Counted from the stretch's first letter, positions 37,019 to 50,379 are shown. The stretch: 64,000 nucleotides of DNA from Rhodocollybia butyracea (GCA_015501585.1 JADNRY010000003.1:806001-870000), one strand, 5' to 3'. A program made the numbers and translations. The notes: a model not told the origin generated them from the letters alone.

Positions 37019-40000
37019 TCAGTATGCAAATCCCACAATCTTATTCACAGGGTGTAGTGCAATAGCAGGTGCTTCTTTCACTTTCGGTACATCTGGTTGC
37101 GAAGCATCGTCCATTTCGTCGTCCTCATCATCTTCGTCACTTTCGGACGGACGCCTCGACCTGCCGATGTTGCCAAACATACTCAGGCGACGGTTAAGAT
37201 CGGTCTTGGGTAGAGGAAGGTCAGGATTAGCTTTGAGTTTCTTCGATGCGTCGATCATGGCTGCGACTACATCTGCGTCCAACTCGACTTTGAAGAGGTC
37301 CATGATGTATCGTCGGACAGGTAGCCGATATCTTGAAGTAGATATTGTGTGAAGGACGCGATAAAGCATTGCTGGAGAGGTGAAGACGGAGCGATATTCT
37401 GGTCTGGATTTCATCCTGGTAGAAAAATGGTAAGACGGTAGAACGGAAAGCAGAACGTATTGGTAACAAACCTTGCTAGTGATCGCGAAGCGGCATTCGC
37501 AATGACCGTGTTTGCAAGGTTTTGTATGGCTGTAAGTGCTTCTAGTTCAGGTTCAGTAGTCGGAGGTATCAATTGTATGTTGCATTGTTCAGGGATATAT
37601 TGCTGCCAAGGTGGTAGCTAAAAAATATTGGCCTTCAAAAAATTTCACAACGCCTGTGAATACTCACCGAAATAAATTCGTCCAGTTCCACGGGTATACA
37701 TAACCCAGTGGGCATACCCATTGGTGTCAAGGTAGCCTCCCACTGATAATCATCAAGAATTTCTGCTCCTTGCGAGGTAGACGATATTAGACCTAATACA
37801 AAGAAACAAGTTCTAGATGGGGGAATCAGGATCTGTGATTCCGGGAAGAAAAAACAGGCATACCCTCGAACGGATGGTATAAGAGATTGGTTCGCAATAT
37901 TAAGCACTGCCGGGATGATATCTTCTTCCTCAAGGAAAGGAAGTCCACCCTCCGCAGCGCCGATATTTCCCTGTGGAGTCGTCAGTAAAGGTTTAGCGTG
38001 ATTCGTCCATTTTCAGCTTACGACTGCCCAAAGCACACTTTTGAGCTTCATAATCAGTTCTGCATCCTCGCTTTCATGTCCATGTTGACGGATGAACTGA
38101 GCGAACTCTGCAAAGTGACCCTTGTCTTGCAATATATGACAGCCAAACTCTGTTTTGGCTATCTCGCCGTAAAAATGTGGAGGCACGGTGCCTTCAAAGC
38201 CCCTGCATTGTGCTAATTAGAACACCTGTCCAAATTGAAGTTTTACCACGTACAATGTATGATCTTCTTCATCACCGGCTGAACTGAAAACTTGTGCCAA
38301 GAAAACTTCAACTTGAACGACATAGTAGATATTATGATCCTACAAAGGATAGGTAAGACGTGAATTCTTTCGCGGAGCAGAGTAAGGGTCGTACTTCGAA
38401 CCATACATCCATCTCACGATCAATATAACCAGCATCGTACAGGTACCGAAATCCTGTCGGCGTCGACATGAATCTAACAGCATTCAAAAAAGCCCATACA
38501 AAACAAGGACGTACAATAACTCACTTGAGTAAGAGAGCATTACCAATATCACCAAGATGATCCATTGTTGGGCGCATCTCGACCACTAGCTCAAGGATGT
38601 CCTTGGATTCGCAGGCCTCTTCGAGATAGTCGACGGCCAGTTTACGAACTTCGGCAGATGGATCGTACAATTGTGTCAACAATAATCGCAGCGTCCAGGA
38701 ATTAGCCATGGGAGAGCTGCGAATCAGCTCCCCTAAATGTTGAGTAGCATACAGTTGAATTCGCTGTGAATTAGATTACTAAGTACAACGTTCGGACATA
38801 ACCCGGGGGTTCTTGCTTACTTTATGACTAGAAGTCAGAGCCTTCGACAACACGATACGTGGATGGCCATCGCTTCAAGCGGTATCAGAATACCACCCAC
38901 GTAGAGTATGTAAGCGGCTTACATGCTATAGTCAAGATTTTCAATAATGCCCTTAATCAGGTCCTCTCGACTTTTCAAATCACTCAAGTGATAGAACGCT
39001 GTAAAGATATGGTAATTTTCCAGAATCCTGAAAGCTCGGGGTTCAGTGTAAGCAGAAAACGTAAAAAAGTGACTAACTCTATGCCTTCTTTGTGCTTGCT
39101 GAGTGTACCAAGCATCTCAAGGTACCCATAGGTCAGCGTCTCGGCGATCCGCCTTTTGGAGAACATCGGATCCGAGTCGGGTGCCCCTTGACTGTTGAAC
39201 TGTTATGTCGTAAGTATATAAAATCACAAATTTAGTCAGAAACAACCTACTGGATCGAGCTGCGCAAAACATTTGACGATCTGGGGCATGAATTGATCCT
39301 CCAAGGCTAAATATCGAATTCCATCTTGACTCGCCATGAGCGTCGTGAGGAGCGAGCACCCAAGTCGAACCCATCGAAGATTGACCTGGATTAAACGTTG
39401 CCTGGTCAATGATATGCCCTCTAGATATATTGGACAACGTACCTTGATATGATGCATGTCTGAAAACCTATGACTGAACGGGTGGAAAAAGCTCATTAAC
39501 CGCTTGATAAATCGCGTGCCCTTGATAGCTTCCTCCATTCTCTTAGGATTCAGCAGCGGGCCTTCGATAAGTTCCTGCAGAGTATCAAAATTCCATTTAG
39601 CGTGGTCCTTGTGGAGCATCACTTGCGTTTCCAAAATGAGCGTCTGGAACGTCTTGTCGTCCATCTGCATACCGACTCTCATTCTAGCTTGTTCGACCTG
39701 TCTTTGGCCTCTCCGCACAGCATCATCCACTGAGTTTGCCCTTGATTCATCATTAAAAACAAACGCTAGATGGTACAGGAGATGAACAGTACCTGAGCCG
39801 TGAGGGGGGTTTTATCGCCCCAGGTTCTAACCGCGTACGATTTCGATTGAAGCTATCCAACGCAGACAGCGCCGAAACTCCAACGAGCCTCTGTTCTCCG
39901 TCACTGTAATCAGAAGCCATTGAAAATATCGCTGGTAATGCCTGTACTAGTACTTAGAAACCGAACGGGTTGCGAAAACGAAAGCACTATACCTGTATTC

Positions 40001-42133
40001 GAGCAGCCACTGATAATGGTAGAACGCGATTCGACATCTGTAGAATTTCTCCCATGAGGAGAGTGGCTTTTCGGCCGAGACTTGAACCAGATGGAGACTC
40101 TTCCATGATGGAAATCAACGCCTAAGGAGGATGAAGTCAACGTTGAACTTCGCAATGGAAGAAGAACCAAGCACCTCGATCAGACCGGCGTTAGTGAACA
40201 CGAGAAGCAGAAGAGCGATGTATTGATCAGTGAGTTTCAACGTCTGTACGCTGCGCTCAGGAGCTTCGGATTCTGACTTGAGACCATCACGGTGATAGGC
40301 TGTACCGTCCGTTAGTAATGACCTCACGGCAGAATGAAAAGGAGACTTGCTCGTCAATCTTTTTCCAGCGATAAATGTTTGGTACCATTCAGGAGTCTTG
40401 ATGTTGAAGATTTCGAAGAACATGTTCAAAATGATTTCCTACCCACGTATGAGCCACAGTGATTGACAAGATGCCACGACGTACTCGCGTCTCCAGAGAA
40501 GGTATCTTTAATGTATCAACCAGAGATCGGATAGCTCTCATTCCGTCCATGCAAAAGTACATCAGACCGCTCCATGTTCGCAACATTAGCTGAATGACTT
40601 TTGTGCAGCTCTGCATACGCTCGGAGTGTTCAGGTCCTTTGCCGTAGGCATCCGTTACCGCGGAAAGGGCTATCTGACGAGAGGGAGAAGAATCAAGACA
40701 TGAAAAATGGAGAACTGATGCACAACGACCAACCTCGAGATCTGTGCCCACACGCAAATGTACGCGAGTCCGTGGTGAATCGACGATATGCAGAAAAGTG
40801 AAAGCCAGAATGGGGGTTATCTCCACCGGTCCCTCACCAATGGCATGGAGAAGGAAACGAATTCCACCAGTTTTTGCTAGCAGATCCGTATCAAGGATAG
40901 CTGGAAGGTGAAATCAGGAAAACAGCACAAAGCGCGACAACAACGCGAGACACACCTAATTCAGCCAACGTCTGTATGCATATGAACCTGAATGGGTCGT
41001 CTGCATGTTCTGCAACAGCTATGAACGCGCGTATCACCGGTTCCGAAAGCGGTACAGCTCCAGAAGCACCGCCATTATATACGGTGCCCATCTCGACGAT
41101 AGCGCGTATGAGCTTTATGGCTTGTTCCTTCTCAACAGCAGACTTGTTATCCCGATGTAGAGACCTAATAATATACCAGTCTATTTCCTGTTCGTTCAAC
41201 TTTTTCACTGATTCGGCATCCACTAAGGAATGTCGGATCACGCGATATGCTACTGCTCGACATTCTTTGGAGCGTTTATCAGCAAGAGCAGGAATAACTC
41301 TGGAAGAGAAACAGTTAGACATTATAGTGACTATCAGAAGTATGCCAAGGGGCGTACGGTTGGACGACTTCAGGGATATTCAAATCATATCGCACGCGCA
41401 AGTTTCGTCGCAGAATACCAACGAGTTTTGTCATAACTCCAATCATTTGTCGATCCAGATTGGCTGGGTCTGAATTATCGGTTTTGAGAGAAGCCAAGGA
41501 AGAGATACAGTCGTGAGCATTGCGAAGAGCAGTTCTAAAGTCGTCTCCTGCAAAGATAAATTAATTTTTATGTGCGCGATGACCAGAAAACTAAGGACCT
41601 CTCTCGTCAGTTTCATGTTCAGGCTCTTCTCTTCTCCGATGGTGTGTTTTGTGTGCCGTTTCTAGACGAGATTGTCAAGTCAATGATAAATAAGGTATGT
41701 GATTGACGTGCCAATATCTGTTTTTCTTATCCATAATAGCCTGTATCCTACTGTTGGCAGTCCTGAGCTCCGATACAACCTGGTCCCGCAGGTCTCCCTT
41801 AATTTAAGATGAGCATTAGCAAAAATAATCAACATCATTGCTTACTCCGAGCTCCATATTCAACAAGTTCTCTGCGCCATCTTTGATACGGTTTTCCTTC
41901 AGAAGACGAGCTTCTAATAGTTCAAGCTACAGAAAAGTTGATTCTAGTAAGATATCTCTTCATTTGTCTCACCAACACACCTGTTCATTGCGTTCCTTTC
42001 CCTCCAGTTCCGCAAAAGAGAAGATATCCGACCCAGGTTCCACAGAGCCATTTAGAGTTATTGAGGACGCAGCTGTTGAAGGGGAAGAGATATTTATACT
42101 TGCTGACGATAGTGTTGTAAGATGGCTGGGCAT
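37019..42133 (-). CDS. Rictor/Avo3/Ste16-type scaffold subunit of TOR complex 2
   Basis: Rictor is the defining scaffold of TORC2, which controls AGC kinases, actin and membrane stress responses. The gene has many small exons; the first is 41981-42133, starting MPSHLTTLSSASINISS, and the stop is at 37019-37021. An HR1-like coiled coil (LELLEARLLKENRIKDGAEN) precedes the RICTOR N-terminal armadillo region (CRAVAYRVIRHSLVD, EIDWYIIRSLHRDNKSAVEK). The middle domain shows KWNFDTLQELIEGPLLNPKR and EAIKGTRFIKRLMSFFHPFS. The RICTOR V region is seen as NSWTLRLLLTQLYDPSAEVR, GFRYLYDAGYIDREMDVWFE and SLIPSVRGYACFF. The C-terminus has an acidic serine-rich segment (SESDEDDEDDEMDDASQ). I did not resolve every junction; no frame break was forced in the parts checked. 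Confidence 0.9.
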
Positions 42134-43455
42134 AGCCAAAACAGCAGAATGGGCATGGGGAAACGGATACGACAAGAAGTAAGAATTTGCCGGACCGGCA
42201 CAGTTTTCTCAGACCAGTCGCTCTGCCCCCTTCTGCAAACTCGCGGACCCAAATACTCCTCGTCCGAACTGTCTTCAAATCTCAACAACTATATGCATGG
42301 TATCTTCTCAGGTGGCTTGTGCGAATTATGCACATCTTTCGTCAGATTCTTGTACCGAATCGCACTCCTCATTATGTAGTGGCTCTAAGCTAATCAACGA
42401 GGCGCCGTTTATTCGTTGGGAGCACGTTAGGTGGACACGGGAGTCATCCTGTAGCAGCGATGACTCCCTGAATTCGATTTAGGTAGTATTGTACTAGTGT
42501 TGCAAATGGACCCCCCCTGCGTTGAATCGTTTCGCACCTTCAAATATGCACAACATTGGATCGCAGCAGTACTGCATCCCTCCGCTCTTCTACCATTCTC
42601 TATATCCTTCCGCTCTCCTCTCGTCGCCCTATTGGGCTGCCTTAGCCTTCTTTCGGACGAACATCTCAACTTGTCTCAACCAGTTCTGCAAATAGACCCA
42701 CCTGGCATTATCCTTTCTCTCTCTCTCCTCCCATCTCCCCTTGCTTGCAAGCGTGTCAAACCGTGCAACACCTTTGCTGCTTTCGCCCTCTCTCGTATGT
42801 GACCAACGATTACGCGCGCGCGAAGAGGTCGTATAATTGAAGGTATCGTGACCGAGAACGAAGCTGGTCGGTTATGGGAAATGTTCAGACTAGGTGTGTA
42901 GCGAGGGTGTCCCCAAGAAGAGTGCATCTGTTGTATTTCGCATACTATTCCTTGGCGGTGCACTCCAATTTAATCGCGTTCCGCCCTTCATTCCCTTCAT
43001 TCCCTTTCCATTTTCACTTCGTAATCTCGAGCCTGGATAAGATTACCGTTGAAGAAATATTGTGTTGGGTTCAGATACTTGATCAAAAAGTTTCGTTTTT
43101 AAATTTGGATTGCGATTGTTAAAGTATACCATGTAACTTATGGACATAATTGTATTGGAATTAATTCAAGACGGTTAAATGAAAGATATGTTAGAGAAAT
43201 CAGGTGACCAGGATCAAGGAGTACCTTGTCCCAAATCAAGTGACCTTGAGACAGGAGGGAAATAAATCGTTAGCGCCGCTGGTGCGGCAATCCCCGACTC
43301 CGGTTAGCGAGCCAGGTAACTTAGTGTTCGATGTAGAAATGTAGCTGAGTCTGGAAGAGAAAATTTGATTACAGTTGCAAAGTTTACATAGGTTACTATA
43401 CCGGTTTTATATAGGTTAATGAGTTTGTTAGTGTAAGGACTAAAATTTGAACGAA
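42134..43455. other. Spacer upstream of Rictor
   Basis: About 1.3 kb. The Rictor promoter should lie at the left; the rest contains C/T-rich sequence (42590-42790) and no gene I can support. The open frame at 42497-42802 is pyrimidine-driven low complexity. Confidence 0.45.
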
Positions 43456-45607
43456 TTAATCAACGTTCATGTAGTCGACCGCTTTACTTTTTCCTTTGTC
43501 GTCTACAGTATCTTTCGACGACCGAGTGCGGTTCCTTGTCGTTCTTCTGATTTTGTCGGGATTTTCGGTTGCAGCGGCGTGGGTTTGACGTCTCTTTTTC
43601 GGTGTGGGAGTTATTGTGGAGTCTGCCGTTACGCGTTTCAGCGGAGAGGACTTCGGGATGGAAGGACCCGCCCCAGGGGTGTCATCATCGGGGACAGCGA
43701 GGGCACGTAAGGTTGTGTCAGTGTCGACCGTTGTCAAAGGGATAGCAGGCTGGCGAAGGTTGGCATCGAGTTTGGAAACTGCGTTGCCTTTTGAGTATAG
43801 AGCAGTGAGGTGGTTGAGTCGTTCGTTGTTCCGAGCTGCAGCTTCTGTAGAATTACGAGTGATTTGTTTTAAACGCTCTTCCTCATTTCCTCGAATCGTC
43901 AAGTGTTGGGTTTTTAGCTAGACGGAGTTGAACTGCGTTTTCTTGCGCAGCTTTACGAATAGTAAGAGCATGAGATCGATAAAGGGAGGTAACATCTTCT
44001 CTCGTGGTAGGGAGCAAGTGAATCTCCTTTGCTAGGTTTACGCAGTGAAGGCTAGGGTTTGGAAGCGGATGGCCGGAACCTCTATCGTATGTGATATCCC
44101 AACTAAATTACGACGATAAGAATTTCCGTTGACTTGGAGAAGGATAACGTACAGGTGACTGGTCAGTGAAACCGCTACTTCAGAGTTAGGGATTAGAGTA
44201 TCTTCCCAGTCGAGAGGATCAATCTGTGTTCCGTCTTTACCATAGACGGTGGAAGGTGCGATTCGAATTGCGCCCAAGTCAGTGGTTTCGCCTAACGCAA
44301 ATATTATTCCTTCAGGGTCAGACCAGCTGCCTATAGTGATGCGAGAGGGATCTGATAATGAAAAAGTGAGTGCCAAGAAATGAAAAGCGGTTGAAGACAT
44401 ACCATTCCCAGATTCAGCGTTAGTAAAAACTTCAAGATTCTTTTTTCGTTGTTCTTTCTGAACTTCTTCGAATGGGCGCAGAACACGGGCTGGGTGAGAG
44501 TTACGGTGCAGATAATCGGGAGAAGAAATTGACGTACAATGTGATTCCCCACTGGAAAGCTTTGCTCGGGTTGTCGTACCGCGTTTCGGAACATTAACGA
44601 AGACAGGTGCAGTGATGATAGGAATAGCGTAGCCAGATGGTGTGTTTTTTAACGAAAGGGTTTCCAGATATATTATCAGGTCCGAATACTTCGTCTAAAA
44701 ATGTAATGAGATATGGCCAAACCAAGGGAAAAACTTACATACCGTCACGTCCCCTACGAGTATCCAAGTATTCATCATGAACACCGACCTTGTAACCGTT
44801 ATAGTCGTTAAAAATTTTATTTGCCTTGTTGATCGTCGATTGAGCGTCAGGATAACCCGTATGGTCGTCTTGGATCGGTTGAATCAAAAATTTTGCTTTG
44901 GCTCTTCGAAGACTGTCCAAGGAAACCTTGGATACAGTAAGTACGACGTTATTGTGATGAGTAAGATACATACCTCTTGTTTGTGAAATAATTTCATGTC
45001 GAGGTAACCACCAAGGAAGTTAGGACCATATGAGGAGCCATCACTGAATGCGATCCGTCCAATGATAGTATGAGTTGCGATGTCATGATTACCGTCTACA
45101 AGATGCAAAGCTTGGTCACCAGTGTTGGGCATGTGGCGTAAGCCATGAGTAAGCTTAGCAGTTGGATCTGGAATTTCCGTGCAAGGTTGAGCGAGATAAT
45201 GAAGTCTTGCAGCCCGATCGAACTCGAAGAATCAATTATTTCCTCCACCACAACGTCGGTCGCATCGAGAAGGGATTCCGTCGTATCTGAATCTGGTTCG
45301 GATTCTGTGTCGCTGCGGTTGATATCATTGGTAGGGGCTGAAGATTTATCGATGATAGGCGGGTCATTTTCCTGTTTCCGGGTGTGTTTCGTTCTCAGGA
45401 TCTAGTTCAACTTCACGACGCGGTTCATCGTCGACATCGTTGTTGGGTTCTTGTTCTACATCGGAGGTAGTCGGTGTGTTAAAGTCTTCAATAACTGGAG
45501 GAGTGAGTTCCCCAGCAAACAATTCTGTGGAGTGGAAAAATTAGATTTGTGGTGAAAAATATTTGAGTATACTTACCATTGTCAACTTGCATCAAAGTCG
45601 ACGACAT
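43456..45607 (-). CDS. Unknown multi-exon protein with acidic N-terminus and basic, nuclear-like C-terminus
   Basis: I do not recognise a family. From ATG at 45607 (first exon 45577-45607) the reading passes through an acidic segment (TSDVEQEPNNDVDDEPRRE, SDTESEPDSDTTESL), then HMPNTGDQALHLVDGNHD, GRIAFSDGSSYGPNFLGGYL, ESLRRAKAKF-like and DYNGYKVGVHDEYLDTRRG blocks, GTTTRAKLSSGESHC, and ends with basic stretches (SSPLKRVT, TPKKRRQTH, KIRRTTRNRTRSS) that look like nuclear localisation signals. Apparent frame changes near 45390, 45195 and 43900 are all explained by plausible GT-AG introns, so the gene can be intact. The central globular part could be a novel domain. Confidence 0.5.
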
Positions 45608-45824
45608 GCGTGTTACAAAATTAACGAAATCCAGGTCCTAACTTTTCGTCATTTAAGTCGAAAATTTGCGAAACCAGACGGTTTCGAGGTAGGCCTAGAG
45701 GCTGGAGTGAAATATGAAATTAAGAGTCATACAGCTAGATGTAGGTCATAATCGACGTTCGGGTTAGATATACTAAGGTCACAAACTACGACAGGTTTCA
45801 CGTCAGTCATGAATTGAGTTGGAG

Positions 45825-45895
45825 GTTAGTAAGTATGAGGTTAGGAAGTACGACATTAGTACGACGTTAGTAAGTACGAGGTTAGTAAGTATGAC
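45825..45895 (+). repeat. 15-bp tandem repeat, unit GTTAGTAAGTAYGAS
   Basis: Five units in a row: 45825-45839, 45840-45854, a shortened one at 45855-45865, 45866-45880 and 45881-45895. Related isolated copies occur just upstream. Most units contain GTAAGT. Confidence 0.75.
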
Positions 45896-45959
45896 GTTTC
45901 CCACGGCTATCACTTAGTCTATGTCTAAATAACAAGCGCCCGTGTAGAGCTTAATCTAT

Positions 45960-46274
45960 TTAACTTCTCACGTTCAGATTATGCTGTATCACCAATGCTT
46001 CATAACACCCCCTACATCGTACCTCTTTATGTTTACTCTCACTGGCATCGACCATGCATCGAAAATCAGATGCTTTAATATCATCCCAATAGGCACCTTG
46101 AACGGCATCTGAAAATGACAATTGGCCCTCCTTTGACCTTGTCACACTCTTATATAAAGAATTCAAATCAATGCAATCCTTCCTTTGACAAGTCTCAAAG
46201 TCTTTGAAGTAGAGACAAAGGTCAAATACTGAATTTTTTTTCTGCTTCAAAGCTTTGAGACTGGCTGAAGACAT
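45960..46274 (-). CDS. Hypothetical 104-residue protein
   Basis: Open from ATG at 46274 to a stop at 45960. It starts MSSASLKALKQKKNSVFDLC and ends with a Cys-containing stretch (DFRCMVDASESKHKEVRCRG). It has no recognisable domain, and no clear promoter or intron supports it. It may be a remnant of a larger gene. Confidence 0.3.
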   Translation of the reverse strand: MSSASLKALKQKKNSVFDLCLYFKDFETCQRKDCIDLNSLYKSVTRSKEGQLSFSDAVQGAYWDDIKASDFRCMVDASESKHKEVRCRGCYEALVIQHNLNVRS

Positions 46275-46831
46275 AAATGGCCATTGATTTAGATCGCTAT
46301 AGACGAGTGTGACAAGCCAATGTGTGATCTCAGATGCTTTCGAGTGCTCAAAGCTACGAGATATATAAGCATCATTTCAATGCCATTCAAGTGTTGATGA
46401 ATACAACAACTGCTTAGGTCAATGATAGAGATCAAGTCGAGGAAGTGATCATGACCATCGTTTGCACTTCGTAAATCATTGTCAACCTTCTGCCATGATG
46501 GTAAGGTTATTTTCATCTCAGCTCTGGTTCGCATTCATAGCCTTGCAAGGTTGAAGGAGATTTTCATCGGAAAACTCAGGAACGACTCATGGTTCATCGT
46601 CGTAAGTTTGGTCATTGCTGTCGAAAGGACATGTTTTATACACCACATAGGTAAAACGACTTGAAATTTCACTGTCTAGCTGTAACTGGTTTATTTATTA
46701 ATTAACAGTGGCAGATAGATACTACACCGTAAATATGTCGGTTGTTCATGGGTGGGGAGAGAGTCAAATTGTTGATTATATAGTTACCGACAAGTATATA
46801 TAGTGAAATTGCGAGAAGATGAAATTTTGTA

Positions 46832-48296
46832 CTACACAGTTACTGATAAATATACATGGTGAAATTTTGCGCTATTGAATACAATTTCTACAGTCCTCGT
46901 GGTGGTTGGATTTGTGCGAAGAAGTTGGTAAGGACCTGAAAGCAGCGGTGTCAGTACAGATCGTATATGTTGTACAGTTGGTAACGGAGTTGTGACTGGT
47001 AGGGAAGTTGTAAAAGTGGTTAAATGAGACATCCGTGGTATGATTGCTTTCAGATGTACCAAGATATCCTTGGAAAGTGTTAGTATTAATACAATCGACG
47101 ATTGGGGAGAAAGACATACGTGGGTAGGAACGCAGGTGTCCGGTATGAAAGTCAGTTCCTTTAGTGTGCTCAAGCATCCGATTAAACAAGCATCGAATTC
47201 GGTTATTGCCACAAAATTGCGGAGAGTTAGATGTTTTAACGTAGTGGTGGAAGTCAACCTCTCGAATACATAAGCAATAGAGGTGAAGTTGTAAAGTGCA
47301 ACGTCAATCGACTGCAGATTTGGATGGGGGGGTGGAAAGTACAGCAATCTTCGAACGTCAAACAGGGAGCCACGGAAATGTTGCAAGTCGTGGAATCGGT
47401 TTTCGTTAGTGAATAGTGTAGTATTCTCTGTCCGAATACCTGCCCATCTGTAGCAAAGGTGGATTACGAAAGTGTGATGTTGCAGAAGGTCAAGACATGG
47501 AAGCTGTGTATTCCACGAACTTAAGCCCAGGGATATTAGTTTCGGGAAAAGGAAATCATTACTTTGAAGTAACGATTTCAGACCTTCAATAGAGTCCTGT
47601 TTCATAATTGCAGGAAAGGTGAGCTGTAAGTCTACAAGCCACGGCGTCTTATAACCCAAGTTCCGAAGTATGTTCACAATCGAATGCGGTGATTCTGCTG
47701 GAGTTATGAGTGCACTATGTGAAAAATAACAGATTAATTACCTTGTTCGCAATCTTTGTTGAAATGTAGATGAACAACAGTCAGGTTTTCGGTCATCAAT
47801 TGCATCTGAAGATGGTTAAGCGGCATTGGGGTAAATTGGAGTCAATATTTACCAAATAGTAGATATTTTCTGAGGAATAAACATTGACGTGCATTTCGAG
47901 GGTCGATAAATGTTGTAATGATTGTGGTACCCCACTAGGGAAGATAAGCACCAATGAATCTTCAACCATCCAATGAAATCCTCGGATGTTACTGCGGTTG
48001 GCAAGCTTTTGCCATACTTCACGAAGAAGTGTAATCGTTTTCAATCCGAGGCTGTTTCCGTCCTCTTTGGTAGGCATAATGAATATTGAACGGACCGCAG
48101 GCGCAAAATCTGCAGAACACTGCGACGCAGGTTGAGATAAGGTTAATAAGGCGCTAGAAGGAACTGCGTTATAAAGCGCAGCGATGGAGGCATCATGTAG
48201 GTCTTTATTGACGGAAGCCCAAGCTGCGATAGATTTTACATCGAGTCCCAACCAAGACAAAATTTCGGAGTGAATTTCCACAGGCAGAGGAAGCAT
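46832..48296 (-). CDS. F-box-like protein
   Basis: F-box proteins recruit substrates to SCF ubiquitin ligases, and agaricomycetes have large families. Exons 47853-48296, 47742-47805 and 46832-47697 total exactly 458 codons. The N-terminus LPVEIHSEILSWLGLDVKSI followed by AAWASVNKDLHDASIAALYN matches the F-box pattern (LP.E..eIl..L, then the C/W..vnk). The rest has leucine-rich segments (LVDLQLTFPAI, FPKLISLGLSSWN, TLKHLTLRNFVAI) as in other fungal F-box/LRR-like proteins. The substrate is unknown. It neighbours other lineage-specific genes. Confidence 0.65.
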
Positions 48297-48573
48297 GGGG
48301 TTTTTTGTTAAGTGGTAAATACGGGACAATAAGAGAGTGATGATTAATCTGAATCGAAATATTCCCAATTAAGGAGAAAAACAATTCCGACGTCATCTAA
48401 ATCCAGTAAGTCTTTTTGAATTTCACAGCTGAAGCTAGGTTCGGAGCCAGTGCATCTTATATGGACTGAAGCAATCAGCGCAACTGACCGGGGTCGATCG
48501 TGAATACAGTAGTTAGACTGTTGGCAAGGTTAGCATTAGTAAATGGTGTTGAAAACCACGCACAATAGTTGTG

Positions 48574-49990
48574 TTAGGGAAAACCGAAAAAATTTTTCTG
48601 CAAGAACTGCAGTGTATCGTAAGCCATAGAACAATCAAGGTCAAAACCTTGGTTGAAAGCAGGAGCGAAAGCTAAAAAGTCACAAGTAGCGCGTTCTGCT
48701 TTGCACCCATAATTATTGGGACGAAGCCTGTGGCTTTTTTGAACGAGATATATCGCGGAATCCCCACTACGAAGCATTTGTTGGTTTGAAAAGTAACAGG
48801 TATAAGTACCACTTACGAGAGTGTACCGTTGTAGATGAAGTTGTGATAGAAGTTTAGTTGAGTGTTAAATCTGGGTAATTCTTGCTTTGAAATAATATAA
48901 GCAGAACTGCCGGGCGGGACTCGGGCGCGTTCGAAGAAAAAGTTGTTGGCGTGGTTTGAGAAAGTTAATTGGAAGCTGTTGCATTCCAGACGATCTTGGT
49001 GCGGCTGCCGATTTCCCAAGTAAGGCAACTCCCGTGAATAACAAAAGCTATCTCGAGGAAACCTGGTAGTGCCACCATAAAACTCGCAGCGGAAATCAAT
49101 AACAGATTGCCAGTTTGGGGTTTTTGAGTAAGGATAATCCCGGTCGTTCCATTTTTTCAGTGAAGTCAGTTGTTGTTCAAAAGGTTTGCCTTGATTGAAT
49201 ACTACGGTTCGGTGTTCCACAAGAGTAGTTCGTGGAAACAGGCTAAATGCAAAACAGTGAGAGATGACGTTCATCACACACGCTATCCGTAACGCCTGAG
49301 CCATTGCAAGTACGTTAGATAATTGGCGTACTGGAGTGGAATGATAACACTGCTTCCAGTGGTCCACATTGAAGTGCTATTAGTTGAATGATGTTGTCGT
49401 TGCGAGAAAAATTCCAAACATCGATTACGATATCGGAACGATATTCGTTTTCTGGAAGATCTGGTGGCTGATGTATTACTCGCAATTGTGATTGTTCCAG
49501 TATAACCCGTCTATAATCGTTGTTGAACCCCAGTTTTTGCTTTTTCGATGCTTCGTATTCGTATCCGATGCGCTGTAACCATTGTGCTAGTTCCACGCAC
49601 TTTGAAAGTTCACAGAAAACATCAAGGTCGCTTTCATATTCCTCACGAGAAAAATATTGGAGCGCAATAGAACCGGAAACGAGAGCTCCCGTATACGCCT
49701 ATGCACTTGAGCAGAAATCCAAACATAGAAAAGAAGCTTCAGCCTACCTGGAGGTCTTGAAATTCTCCATATTCCATTGGTGAACGGAAAAAACGGTTCA
49801 TTGTATGGCGAATGTCCATGGCGTTGTTAAGAAAAGTTGACGCGTGGTTGTCCATGAAATGATTGACTCGACGGAGAATCAGAATCATTGGTGTATTAAA
49901 TTCATTGAAAAATATGAACGGTGTGTTGATAGTACGGTCGTTGTTTAAAGAAGTGAATGCTTCGAGTACACGTTCAAAAGAAATTGACAT
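48574..49990 (-). CDS. Nucleotidyltransferase-fold-like protein of unknown function
   Basis: Exons 49748-49990, 49332-49698, 48817-49282 and 48574-48766 total exactly 423 codons with GT-AG junctions. Residues from about 80 read GALVSGSIALQYFSREEYES then DLDVF: the G-S helix followed by D-x-D that marks the catalytic core of nucleotidyltransferase-fold enzymes. A second carboxylate strand may be RSDIVIDVW. Downstream, LSFHSTCVMNVISHCFAFS spans an intron and RTTLVEHRTVVF follows. Proteins with this core occur widely in agaricomycetes without a known role. What is transferred, if anything, cannot be told; a pseudoenzyme is possible. Confidence 0.55.
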
Positions 49991-50379
49991 TGGTGGAGGT
50001 TGTGATGAGGAAAAGGTGCTGGTTCTAGAGTATCCACGGAAGCAAATATATATGGTCTGCAAGTTGGATTCAGTAAGTACGGAAGGACCGTGAATGATGA
50101 ATGGGATCGGGTGGTAGTAGCAGTAAGAACAGTAGGAAAAACCCAAGTAATTCTAGGCACTGCTGGGTGCCCAGCAAAATTCTTCAGCGAAATAGCCTTC
50201 CGAACTACTGCATATCTAATCTTCTCCGATACCTTCGCCCAATATATCTGCTCCTTCTTCCCTTGCATAAGCTCGAGAATTTGATTCCAATACCGTATGC
50301 TTTTTCTTCAAATGCTACTCACTTATCGAAAAAAAAAAGCTGCTAGCGTACGAGCAGATGAAAGGGATGAAACGCGTAA
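49991..50379. other. Spacer upstream of the nucleotidyltransferase-like gene
   Basis: This includes the probable promoter and an A-run at 50328-50338. There is no coding signal that I trust. Confidence 0.4.

Noticed and set aside
42497..42802. 101-codon open frame upstream of Rictor
   Set aside because: Pyrimidine-rich, low complexity, no motif; more likely promoter sequence.
43456..45607. Three apparent frameshifts in the unknown gene
   Set aside because: Each can be removed by a plausible GT-AG intron (for example with acceptors AACAG near 45388 and TTCCAG near 45160), so I do not count them as errors.
49283..49331. Apparent frameshift in the nucleotidyltransferase-like gene
   Set aside because: A 49-nt GTACGC...ATAG intron joins FHST to CVMNVIS and makes the exon total an exact number of codons.
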